Assembly: GCF_030709675.1 (NCBI RefSeq)
Contig: NZ_JAUZQD010000008.1
Coordinates: 124,001-188,000 of the forward strand
Length of the DNA stretch: 64,000 nt
Direction: 5' to 3'
DNA from: Symbioplanes lichenis
Lineage (GTDB): Bacteria; Actinomycetota; Actinomycetes; Mycobacteriales; Micromonosporaceae
Shown here: in pieces, positions 17,873-25,038 of the stretch
Position numbering within the stretch: the first letter of the stretch is position 1
Layout of the letters: each line of letters starts with the position of its first letter
Translations under genes and position numbers: made by a program
Notes under the pieces: model-generated
The model's input: only the letters and a program-made list of their open reading frames with translations
The model's database searches: none
Told to the model about the DNA's origin: nothing

Positions 17873-18634
17873 TCAGGCTGCGGCGGCGACGGCCTGGGCG
17901 GCGGCGTTCTTCTTCGCGGCGAGGCGCCAGCGGAGGACGATCGTGGTGGTGAGGCCGATGCCGATGGCGGCGGGGGCCAGCGTGACCGGGTTGAGCGAGC
18001 CCGGGGCGGCCACCGCGGCGCCGATGACGGCGTAGGAGACGGCGCTCGGGATCGAGGCCAGGGTGGTGCCGAGCAGGTAGCGCTTGCGGCAGACCGAGGT
18101 AGTGCCGTAGGCGTAGCCGATCAGGCCGAAGGGGGCCAGCGGCAGGAAGCGGACCAGCAGGACGGCCGACAGGCCGCGGCGGTTGAGCCAGCCGTCGAGG
18201 CGCTCCATGCGGCTGCCGTTCTTGGCGCCGAGGGCGCCGCGGCCGGCCCAGCGGCCCGCGTAGTAGGTGGCGACGGCGGCGATGACGGCCGCGGCCAGCG
18301 CCGTGGCGGCGCCGGTCGCGGGGCCGAGGAGGGCGCCGCAGGCGACGGTGATCGCCGTGCGGGGGACCAGCACCGAGAGGAGCAGGCCGCCCACGACGGC
18401 GACGATGACCGCGGCGGCCGGGCCGAGGGCGACGACCGAGTCGGCGATCGCCTGCAACGGGAGGACCATCGCGGCGACGCCGAGGCCGGCGACGACGGCG
18501 GCGAGGAGGCCGAAGCGGACGAGCCGGCGGCGCCAGCCCATCGGCTCGTGCGGCAGGGCCGGGGGCTGCTGGCTGGCCTGAGGGTCCGGGGCGGAGGTGT
18601 CGATGCCGCTCGGGGCGATCAGGAGGTCAGTCAT
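17873..18634 (-). CDS. TVP38/TMEM64 (DedA-like SNARE-associated) membrane protein
   Basis: This 253-aa membrane protein has about six hydrophobic segments. The family signature is present as VRFLPLAPFGLIGYAYGTTSV, preceded by the re-entrant-like segment SVLVPRTAITVACGALLGPATG. The N-terminal 35 residues are polar and probably cytoplasmic. Members of this superfamily include lipid scramblases and undecaprenyl-phosphate carriers. A cell-envelope lipid role would suit its place just downstream of gatD and murT, but that is inference. It is convergent with the MFS gene, with 23 bases between the stops. Confidence 0.85.
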   Translation of the reverse strand: MTDLLIAPSGIDTSAPDPQASQQPPALPHEPMGWRRRLVRFGLLAAVVAGLGVAAMVLPLQAIADSVVALGPAAAVIVAVVGGLLLSVLVPRTAITVACGALLGPATGAATALAAAVIAAVATYYAGRWAGRGALGAKNGSRMERLDGWLNRRGLSAVLLVRFLPLAPFGLIGYAYGTTSVCRKRYLLGTTLASIPSAVSYAVIGAAVAAPGSLNPVTLAPAAIGIGLTTTIVLRWRLAAKKNAAAQAVAAAA

Positions 18635-18690
18635 GCAGGCGTACCGCCCCTACTCTCGTCGGTCCAGGTGCTGGTCAGGCGTTCATCGGG

Positions 18691-19404
18691 TCATGCGGTG
18701 CCCGCCGCGGCGAGCCGTTCGCCCCGGAGCCGCTCGCTCCAGGTGTCGTCCAGGGGTTGAAGACTATCCGCGCCCGTGGCCCAGCGCAGTAGCAGATCGG
18801 CTATAGCTGGGTTGCGGGCCAGGGCGGGTCCGTGGGCATAGCTGCCGAGGATCTTCCCGTTCCAAGCGCCCTCGGTCTGCCCGTCATTCCCGATGCCCGC
18901 TGTGACTCGTGCGAGCGGTGAGACGCCCGGGCCGAGATGGGTGCGGCCGCCGTGGTTCTCGAAGCCGGTCAGCGGGGGCAGGCCCAGCCGCGGGTCGATG
19001 TCGCCGCGCACCTCGCCGACGGCGCGGGTCTCGCCCCGGTCGGAGGAGATGTCGAGCAGATCGAGGCCCCGGCACTGGGCGCCCTTGGCATAGAACGAGC
19101 TGCCGAAGAGCTGGTAGCCGGCGCAGATGGCGAGCACGGCGGCGCCCTGGTTGACCGCGCGGTGCAGGCCACCGTCGGCGAGCAGCCGCTGGGCCGCGAG
19201 AGCCTGCGGGCCGTCCTCGCCACCGCCGATGAGGTAGATGTCGGCGGTGGTGGGCATGGCCTGGTCGGAGCGGACCTGGTAGGTCTCGGCCGGGATGCCG
19301 CGCAGCGCCGCCCGGCGGGCCAGGATCAGCATGTTGCCCCGGTCGCCGTAGGTCGACAGCAGATCCGGGTAGATCCACACGATCCGCAGCGTGCTGTCGT
19401 TCAT
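18691..19404 (-). CDS. gatD: Lipid II isoglutaminyl synthase, glutamine amidotransferase subunit GatD
   Basis: This 237-aa class I glutamine amidotransferase of the CobB/CobQ type gives ammonia to MurT, which amidates the D-glutamate of lipid II. The nucleophile Cys94 lies in AVLAICAGYQLFG and the catalytic His191 in SYAHGPALARNP. An N-terminal DLLSTYGDRGN motif is shared with GatD proteins. It follows murT by 42 bases on the same strand, the usual order. The overall length matches the family. Amidation of position 2 of the stem peptide is important for transpeptidase recognition in actinobacteria. Confidence 0.93.
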   Translation of the reverse strand: MNDSTLRIVWIYPDLLSTYGDRGNMLILARRAALRGIPAETYQVRSDQAMPTTADIYLIGGGEDGPQALAAQRLLADGGLHRAVNQGAAVLAICAGYQLFGSSFYAKGAQCRGLDLLDISSDRGETRAVGEVRGDIDPRLGLPPLTGFENHGGRTHLGPGVSPLARVTAGIGNDGQTEGAWNGKILGSYAHGPALARNPAIADLLLRWATGADSLQPLDDTWSERLRGERLAAAGTA

Positions 19405-19446
19405 CGCTCTGACTCTCGCTTCCTGCCCTGGGTGCCGCGGGGTGCG

Positions 19447-20682
19447 TCAGTTGACACGGTCGAGCTCCGCCCGGATGTCCTGGAACGCGGTGTAATTGGC
19501 GATCACCTCGAGGCGGCCCGCCGGAACCGAGCGCACTGCCTCGTCGAAGGTAGTCACGTGGCGGAAGGCGACTTCGTTCACTTCGAGCCGGACGGCCAGG
19601 TCGTAGGCCCGGTCGCCGGTGATCAGCACCTGGCGCCCGCGCAGCGGCGAGAAGTCGACGTCGTAGAGCCACGAGGTGTCGAAGCCGTCGGGGTCGCGCG
19701 CGTTGATGGAGAGCAGCGTGGGGGCGACCTCGGCCATGTCGAAGGCCTCGAGCCAGCTCGCCGGGTTCTTGGCGAGGAGCAGCCGGATGTTGCGCCCGTC
19801 CCGGTCGACCTGCGCGTAGCGCCCGGCCACCGAGGCCACGGTCGCGAGCCGCGGGACGGCCTCGATGGGCCGGACGCCGAACTCTGCGGCCACCGCCAGC
19901 GCGGTCGCGGCGTTGCCCAGGTTGACGTGGCCCGGAAGCTGCAGCTTGACCAGGTGCCAGTCGCCCTTGGCGTCGATCACGCCCTCGTCCTCGACGACCC
20001 ACTTCGGCTGCGGGCGGCGCAGCGTGCAGCCGGTGCACCACCAGTCGCCCTGGGCGCGGTTGATGGGGGAGCCGCACTCGGGGCAGACCCACGAGTCGTC
20101 GGTCCAGCGCTGACCGGCGCTGAACCAGCTGATGTGCTGGCTGCCGGTCGCGGCCCACACGACCATCGGGTCGTCGGCGTTGGCCACCACGACGATGTCG
20201 GGGTGCGCGGCGAGGGCGGTGCGCCACAGCTGCGCCATCATCGACACCTCCTTGGCCCTGTCCAGCTGGTCGCGGGAGAGGTTGAGGAGGGCGACGACGC
20301 GGGGCGTGGTCTCGTCGATGACCCGGGCCAGATAGTGCTCGTCGACCTCGAGCACCGCGAACGGCGTGGTGCCGGCCTTGGCCAGGGCCGAGGTGTGGCC
20401 CGTGGGCATGTTGGCGCCGAACGAGTTGGTCGCGACCGGGCCCAGCACGCCGAGCGCCGCGGCCGTGAAGCGCGTGGTCGTCGTCTTGCCGTTGGTGCCC
20501 GAGACGAGCGCGATGGCCCGCCCCGCCGCGAGGTTGCGCAGCAGGTCTGGGTCGATCTTGAGACCGATCCACCCGCCGATCACCGAGCCGTCGCCGCGGC
20601 CCGCGGCACGCGAGAGCGCGGCCGCCGTGCGCGACACCGAAGTCGCGACCTTGGCTCTCAGAGGCAATTTCCCGTCCGTCAC
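19447..20682 (-). CDS. murT: Lipid II isoglutaminyl synthase, Mur ligase-like subunit MurT
   Basis: This 411-aa protein of the Mur ligase fold has the P-loop SGTNGKTTTT at about residues 61-70. An inserted four-cysteine zinc ribbon (CPECGSPINR ... CTGC) separates MurT from true Mur ligases. A C-terminal domain follows. With GatD it converts the D-Glu of lipid II to D-isoglutamine at the membrane face. GTG 20682 is chosen because a TACCCT -10 box ends seven bases before it, so a leaderless transcript is likely; the frame continues far upstream through non-coding DNA that holds the riboswitch of the divergent gene. Confidence 0.93.
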   Translation of the reverse strand: MTDGKLPLRAKVATSVSRTAAALSRAAGRGDGSVIGGWIGLKIDPDLLRNLAAGRAIALVSGTNGKTTTTRFTAAALGVLGPVATNSFGANMPTGHTSALAKAGTTPFAVLEVDEHYLARVIDETTPRVVALLNLSRDQLDRAKEVSMMAQLWRTALAAHPDIVVVANADDPMVVWAATGSQHISWFSAGQRWTDDSWVCPECGSPINRAQGDWWCTGCTLRRPQPKWVVEDEGVIDAKGDWHLVKLQLPGHVNLGNAATALAVAAEFGVRPIEAVPRLATVASVAGRYAQVDRDGRNIRLLLAKNPASWLEAFDMAEVAPTLLSINARDPDGFDTSWLYDVDFSPLRGRQVLITGDRAYDLAVRLEVNEVAFRHVTTFDEAVRSVPAGRLEVIANYTAFQDIRAELDRVN

Positions 20683-21134
20683 GGCGACGAGGGTACCCGA
20701 AACGGACGTTACGTCGAGTGGCGCCAGGGGCGGTGTATTCCTGTGCTGCGAGCGTGTTTCACGCCTCCGCCGAACGGTGGACCCCGGCGCGCCGTACGGG
20801 GGACGATAAAGCCCGGTAGGGACGTTTGCCGGGGTATTCGCCCGACCTCGGCCGGGTGGGAGTACGGCCTGGTGGCGGGTTTTTATGTGTTCTGATTCAC
20901 CCGTAACTTTAGACGTACCGTAGTTGATCAATCTCGGGGCGTAGCGGCAAATGTCTCCGGCAGGTAACAAAACGGACAGTGTCCACTGTGCCAAATACGG
21001 AGAGTCACATCGGTGGGTCTTACCGTCGGGCCGAAACTCGGGTACCAAGGTGGGGCCGGTGAGCACCCGCCCACCGCTCGAGCCGCCCGGATCACGCCGA
21101 GCCCTGCCCCGGTCCGCGCAGCTCGACCACGAAG
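20683..21134. other. Intergenic region between murT and the c-di-AMP riboswitch
   Basis: No gene is supported here. It contains the leaderless murT promoter at the left edge (minus-strand TACCCT, -35-like TCGACG 16 bp upstream of it). At 20976-20989 there is a clean 14-bp palindrome ACAGTG-TC-CACTGT. The stretch 20880-21000 is noticeably richer in A and T than its surroundings, as expected for the promoter of the riboswitch transcript. I could not assign a convincing -35/-10 pair for that transcript. Confidence 0.5.
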
Positions 21135-21334
21135 CTCCACGCACCAACCACAAAGGCATACGGGGGCAGGGACGGGGGACCCATTTCCACTGGTCCGCTC
21201 GAGGCCGAGACCGGCCGGCGCCGTCAGGTGCCGCTCGGAGCAGGCCCCGGACCTCGGGGTGAAGCCGCGCAATCCGGCGGCCGGGCAAGCCTTCCCGCCC
21301 GAACCCGACAGCTAACCTCGCAGGCGTGCCGGAG
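21135..21334 (+). ncRNA. c-di-AMP riboswitch (ydaO/yuaA class)
   Basis: The conserved core of the class appears in order: GGGGGACCCA (21174-21183), GGGGTGAA (21256-21263), GCCGGGCAAGCC (from about 21280) and CGAACCC followed by CAGCTAACCTCG (21300-21320). The closing stem can form from CTCCACGC (21135-21142) with GCGTG (21324-21328) and GAG (21332-21334). Its 3' strand runs into GGAGGGA (21331-21337), the only ribosome site for the hydrolase gene, so ligand binding could hide it. In actinobacteria this class sits before cell-wall hydrolase genes and turns them off when c-di-AMP is high. Confidence 0.92.
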
Positions 21335-21348
21335 GGATCTCTACTACC

Positions 21349-22176
21349 GTGCACGAACGCAGTTCGAGCAAGGGCCGGCGTGTGTCCGCCGGTGCCGGAA
21401 CCGTCGCTCTCTCCCTGGGTCTCTGCCTCTGCGCCGGCCAGCTGGTCGCGACGCCGGCAGCGTCCGCCGCCACCATCACCGCGACCCCCGTGGTCACGGC
21501 GGCGGCGGCAAAGATCAAGCCGAAGCTGACCAACTCGGCCACCCGCACCATCACCAAGGGCAAGTCGGTGAAGGTGACGGCGAAGGTCGTGAACCCCAAG
21601 ACCGGCAAGGTCGTCACCAAGGGGTCGGTCCGCCTCCAGGCGCTCCGCAACGGCAAGTGGCACACGTGGGCCGCCAAGCCGGTGAACAGCAAGGGCCTGG
21701 TGGCGATCACCGCCAAGCCCGGCGTCACCACCTGGTTCCGGACCCAGTACACCGGTTACGGCCAGTTCGGCTACGGCACCAGCGCCGGCCTGAAGATCAC
21801 GGTCAAGAAGCCCAAGGTCGCCGCGGGCGTCAAGATCCTGAACGAGGCCAAGAAGCACAAGGGCGCGCTCTACAAGTACGGCGCCGCGGGCCCCAGCCGC
21901 TTCGACTGCTCCGGGTTCACCAAGTACGTCTACAAGAAGGCGGTCGGCAAGAGCCTGCCGCACAAGGCGAACTCGCAGCAGAAGTACGGCAAGTCGGTCA
22001 GCAAGGCGAACAAGAAGGTCGGCGACCTGATCGTCTTCCGCTCCGGGTCGTACGGCTACCACGCGGGCATCTACGCCGGTGGCGGCTACATCTACGACTC
22101 GCCCCACTCGGGCGCCCGGGTCGGCAAGCACAAGATCTGGAGCAGCAACTACGTCGTACGCCGCCTCGCGGCCTGA
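21349..22176 (+). CDS. Secreted NlpC/P60 peptidoglycan hydrolase
   Basis: This 275-aa protein has a signal peptide of about 40 residues (basic start, hydrophobic core, ending AASAA). A beta-rich domain (residues 57-160, KLTNSATRTITKGKSVKVTA and following) resembles an Ig-like or wall-binding module, and a C-terminal NlpC/P60 domain follows. The catalytic Cys187 is in FDCSGFTKYVY and His238 in YHAGIYAGGGY. The family cuts the peptide stems of peptidoglycan. The GTG start at 21349 follows GGAGGGA at 21331-21337, which overlaps the riboswitch closing stem. A strong hairpin terminator follows. Confidence 0.93.
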   Translation: MHERSSSKGRRVSAGAGTVALSLGLCLCAGQLVATPAASAATITATPVVTAAAAKIKPKLTNSATRTITKGKSVKVTAKVVNPKTGKVVTKGSVRLQALRNGKWHTWAAKPVNSKGLVAITAKPGVTTWFRTQYTGYGQFGYGTSAGLKITVKKPKVAAGVKILNEAKKHKGALYKYGAAGPSRFDCSGFTKYVYKKAVGKSLPHKANSQQKYGKSVSKANKKVGDLIVFRSGSYGYHAGIYAGGGYIYDSPHSGARVGKHKIWSSNYVVRRLAA

Positions 22177-22270
22177 CGCAGCTCCCGGCAGGACGCCGTC
22201 GCCGGCTGACCCCGGCGCGCGGCCGAGCAAGGCTGTACGACAGTGATGCAGTGACGCGGTTCGACATTTC

Positions 22271-22305
22271 AGTGAGGCGTGGCCCGATGCGGGTCACGCC
22301 TCACT
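22271..22305 (+). terminator. Hairpin terminator after the NlpC/P60 gene
   Basis: A 16-bp stem begins AGTGAGGCGTGGCCCG (22271-22286) and closes with CGGGTCACGCCTCACT (22290-22305). Only one pair deviates, a G-U wobble, and the loop has three bases. It starts 95 bases after the stop codon. It isolates the riboswitch-controlled gene from the dcw cluster. Confidence 0.85.
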
Positions 22306-22667
22306 GTCGTTTCCGCCGTGATCCGGCGCGGCCGCCATGGGGTGGTCGTCCGTTCGGCGCGCGGGAAGGCTGGGGCGCGCGGGCGCAAGGGGTTCCCATG
22401 TGAGAGATCTTGCGCCGGGTGGGGGTTGCCAAGGGGGGCACCACTTCGCTCCACCCGGGGTCGCGGATTTCCTCCACTTCCCTCCCCGGCTGCCCTTCCG
22501 TGCTTGAGATATACCCCCTTTTGTGGGCGTTTCTGCCGCCGTGGCCGCCGCGTGTCGGAAAGTGGACCACGCGGGGGCGGCCAAAACCCTCCACCTCGCG
22601 GCCACCGCTTCTGACGTGCTGTTTCATCCGCGAATCGGGCTCGCGGAAGCCCCGTTTCCGGTTGCGG
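22306..22667. other. Long region upstream of mraZ with MraZ-like boxes on the minus strand
   Basis: No gene is supported. Read on the minus strand, 22438-22458 gives GGGTGGAGCGAAGTGGTGCC, and 22469-22489 gives GGGGAGGGAAGTGGAGGAA. Both are close to the MraZ boxes on the plus strand at 22668-22707. A TATATC-like minus-strand -10 candidate lies near 22508-22513. An 8-bp inverted repeat GGCGCAAG (22382-22389) with CTTGCGCC (22409-22416) is also present. Short open frames here have no ribosome site or protein-like composition. Confidence 0.5.
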
Positions 22668-22707
22668 GTGGAGGGAAGTGGAGTAAAGTGGTGCCCAGTG
22701 GCAGGGC
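22662..22707 (+). promoter_or_regulatory. mraZ promoter with four MraZ boxes at 10-bp spacing
   Basis: Four direct repeats start every ten bases: GTGGAGGGAA (22668), GTGGAGTAAA (22678), GTGGTGCCCA (22688) and GTGGCAGGGC (22698). MraZ is known to bind tandem repeats of this kind in front of its own gene and to repress the dcw cluster. A plausible promoter, TTGCGG (22662-22667), 16 bp, TAAAGT (22684-22689), lies inside the array, so bound MraZ would cover the -10 box. Confidence 0.8.
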
Positions 22708-22776
22708 CGGATCGGACCTGCCGGCCCGAGCGAACCGGCGGACCGCGATGCCGCCACTGGGCAGGGGGGTTTGCCG

Positions 22777-23208
22777 ATGTTTCTCGGCACGCACACCCCG
22801 CGCCTGGACGACAAGGGCCGGCTGATCCTCCCGGCGAAGTTCCGGGACGAGCTGGCGGGAGGTGTCGTGATCACCAAAGGGCAGGAGCGCTGTCTCTACG
22901 TGTTCCCGATGGCCGAGTTCCAGCGGATCGCGGAGCAGTTGCAGACCGCACCGGTCACCAACAAGGCGGCCCGGGCCTACAGCCGGGTGTTCTTCGCCAG
23001 CGCGCACGACGAGATCCCGGACCGGCAGGGCCGGGTCACGATCCCGGTCCACCTGCGGGACTACGCGGCACTCGACCGCGAGCTCGTGGTGATCGGGGCG
23101 AGCACGCGGGTGGAGATCTGGGACAAGCAGTCCTGGGAGCAGTACCTCTCGGCGAGCGAGGACGAGTTCGCCGACATCGAGGAGGGGGTGCTGCCCGGCG
23201 GACTGTAG
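22777..23208 (+). CDS. mraZ: Transcriptional regulator MraZ
   Basis: This 143-aa protein has two SpoVT/AbrB-type DNA-binding repeats, seen as DDKGRLILPAKFRDEL near residue 11 and DRQGRVTIPVHLRDYA near residue 76. MraZ forms rings that bind the repeats upstream of its own gene. ATG 22777 follows a GGGGGG ribosome site at 22764-22769 and gives the canonical start MFLGTHTPRLDDKGR; an in-frame TTG two codons earlier is less likely. It heads the dcw cluster and is separated from rsmH by 210 bases. Confidence 0.95.
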   Translation: MFLGTHTPRLDDKGRLILPAKFRDELAGGVVITKGQERCLYVFPMAEFQRIAEQLQTAPVTNKAARAYSRVFFASAHDEIPDRQGRVTIPVHLRDYAALDRELVVIGASTRVEIWDKQSWEQYLSASEDEFADIEEGVLPGGL

Positions 23209-23276
23209 GCGTGGCCACCGCCGGCGGAGAGTCCGGTCGTCGTTGCCCTACCACCAGATCTCCAGCCGCTCCCGCT

Positions 23277-23302
23277 CCTGGCGCCTCTTCCCCGGCGCCA
23301 GG
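23277..23302 (+). terminator. Hairpin between mraZ and rsmH (possible attenuator)
   Basis: A perfect 9-bp inverted repeat, CCTGGCGCC (23277-23285) and GGCGCCAGG (23294-23302), with an 8-base loop lies in the 210-bp gap between mraZ and rsmH. It has no T tract. It may reduce readthrough from mraZ into the division genes or mark an RNA processing site; the function is not established. Confidence 0.4.
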
Positions 23303-23418
23303 CGCGTGACCAGCCCGGACGGCACCGGGCATGAGCGGATGGGGATCTGGCGGTACGGAGGACGGCCGGCGCACGCTCGACAGAGCACGGGTGGCACCAC
23401 GCGAGGAAGAGCGGTGCG

Positions 23419-24486
23419 ATGGGGGTCGACATGGGGGAGCTGCGCGGCACGCACGTGCCGGTGCTGCTCGAGCGTTGCCTGGAGATCCTGGCTCCGGCGC
23501 TCGACCGCAGCGGCGCGGTGCATGTCGACTTCACGCTGGGCCTGGGCGGGCACGCCGAGGCGGTGCTGGAGCGGCACCCGGGCGTGACGCTCGTGGGGCT
23601 GGACCGCGACACCGAGGCGCTGGCCCACGCGCGGCACCGGCTCGCTCGCTTCGCCGACCGGATCCATCTCGTGCACGCCGTCTTCGACGAGCTGCCCGAG
23701 GTGCTCGAGCGGCTGGAGCTGCCGGCGTTCCACAGCGGACTGCTCGACCTGGGTGTGTCCTCGTTGCAGCTCGACGAGGCGGACCGCGGGTTCGCGTACG
23801 CCAAGGACGCCCCGCTCGACATGCGGATGGACCAGTCCCGCGGCATCACCGCGGAGGAGGTCGTGAACGGCTACGAGCCGGGGGAGCTCGTCCGCATCCT
23901 GCGGGTCTACGGCGAGGAGAAGTTCGCGCAGCGGGTCGTCTCGGCGATCGTGCGGGAGCGGGCGAAGGCCCGGATCGTCTCCTCGGCGCGCCTCGCGGAC
24001 CTGGTGCGGGACGCGATCCCGGCCGCCGCGCGACGAACGGGTGGAAATCCCGCGAAAAGAACGTTTCAGGCGCTACGTATTGAGGTAAATGGCGAACTCG
24101 CCGCCCTCGAGAACGTTCTGCCGTCCGCACTGGAGCTGCTGGCGCCGAAGGGGCGGCTTGCGGTGCTGTCGTATCACTCCTTGGAGGACCGGATCGTCAA
24201 GCGTGCCCTGGCCGAGCGGGCGCGCAGCACGGGGCCGATCGACCTGCCGGTCGAGCTGCCCGGCACCGGTCCGACGGTGCGGCTCCTGACGAGGGGGTCG
24301 GAGCCGCCGACGGAGCAGGAAGTGGCGGAGAACCCGCGGGCGGCCTCGGTGAAGCTGCGCGCGGCGGAACGGCTGGACGAGCACGACCCGGCAGCGGGGA
24401 CCGGACGCGAGCGGGCCCGGCTGTCGGCACAGGGGGGACAAGGGCGGCGACGCCCGGGGGCACGGAAGAAGGGGGAGGGTAGTTGA
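23419..24486 (+). CDS. rsmH: 16S rRNA m4C1402 methyltransferase RsmH (MraW)
   Basis: This 355-aa SAM-dependent methyltransferase modifies C1402 of 16S rRNA. The SAM-binding region is VDFTLGLGGHAEAVL, followed by LVGLDRDTEAL. The family signatures LLDLGVSSLQLDEADRGFAY, PLDMRMD and KRTFQALRIEVNGEL are complete. ATG 23419 follows a GAGGAAGAG site; ATG 23431 is a weaker alternative. The C-terminal 40 residues are basic and low in complexity, ending RRRPGARKKGEGS. Its stop overlaps the TTG start of ftsL. Confidence 0.95.
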   Translation: MGVDMGELRGTHVPVLLERCLEILAPALDRSGAVHVDFTLGLGGHAEAVLERHPGVTLVGLDRDTEALAHARHRLARFADRIHLVHAVFDELPEVLERLELPAFHSGLLDLGVSSLQLDEADRGFAYAKDAPLDMRMDQSRGITAEEVVNGYEPGELVRILRVYGEEKFAQRVVSAIVRERAKARIVSSARLADLVRDAIPAAARRTGGNPAKRTFQALRIEVNGELAALENVLPSALELLAPKGRLAVLSYHSLEDRIVKRALAERARSTGPIDLPVELPGTGPTVRLLTRGSEPPTEQEVAENPRAASVKLRAAERLDEHDPAAGTGRERARLSAQGGQGRRRPGARKKGEGS

Positions 24487-25034
24487 GCGAGCGTATGCAG
24501 GCAGCGCGGTCGGGGGGCCGGACCGCGAGCCAGGGGGACGACCGGCGCAAGCCGGGCCGGGGCAGCAAGTACTTCCCGACGCAGGGCGCCACGGCGCTGA
24601 AGCCGGGGGTGCAGCCGCGCGAGACGGCGGCGGCACCGCGGCTGCGGGTCGCGCCGCCGATGCCGATCAACGCGCCGCGGGCGCCGTTCATCGCGCTGGT
24701 GGTGGCGGTGGTCGTGGCCGGCGTGCTGGGCATCCTGCTGATCAACACGAAGACGGCCGAGAACTCGTTCAAACTGGACACGCTGCAGAAGCAGCAGGAC
24801 GCGCTGGACGCCCGGCAGCAGACGCTGGAGAACCAGATCGCGGCCAACGAGATGCCGGGCAGCCTCGACGCGGCCGCCCGCCGGCTGGGCCTGGTCAAGG
24901 CGAACTCGCCGGCCTGGATCCGGCTGCCGGACGGCAAGGTGTTCGGCATGCCGAAGCCGGGCAGCGGCGAGCCGGCCGTGACGGCGCAGCAGCCGCCGTC
25001 CGGGGCGCCGGCGACGACGGCCGCGGGCGAGTAG
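24483..25034 (+). CDS. ftsL: Cell division protein FtsL-like
   Basis: This 183-aa bitopic membrane protein has a basic cytoplasmic tail of about 66 residues, one transmembrane helix (APFIALVVAVVVAGVLGILLI, residues 67-87) and an extracytoplasmic coiled coil with regular Leu/Gln spacing (KLDTLQKQQDALDARQQTLE). A proline-rich end follows. This is the FtsL/DivIC plan, and the place between rsmH and ftsI fixes the identity. The TTG at 24483 overlaps the rsmH stop (TTGA) and follows a GGGGGAGGG site; ATG 24495 is possible. It would link FtsW/FtsI to the divisome. Confidence 0.88.
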   Translation: MSERMQAARSGGRTASQGDDRRKPGRGSKYFPTQGATALKPGVQPRETAAAPRLRVAPPMPINAPRAPFIALVVAVVVAGVLGILLINTKTAENSFKLDTLQKQQDALDARQQTLENQIAANEMPGSLDAAARRLGLVKANSPAWIRLPDGKVFGMPKPGSGEPAVTAQQPPSGAPATTAAGE

Positions 25035-25038
25035 CGCG

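Noticed and set aside
20951..21262. Open frames of about 100 codons in the murT-hydrolase gap
   Set aside because: They lie over the riboswitch and its promoter region, have no ribosome site and have Arg/Pro/Ser-rich composition typical of non-coding GC-rich DNA.
22301..22627. Minus-strand frame of 108 codons upstream of mraZ
   Set aside because: It is built from the MraZ-like box repeats, has no ribosome site or recognisable protein features, and overlaps regulatory DNA.
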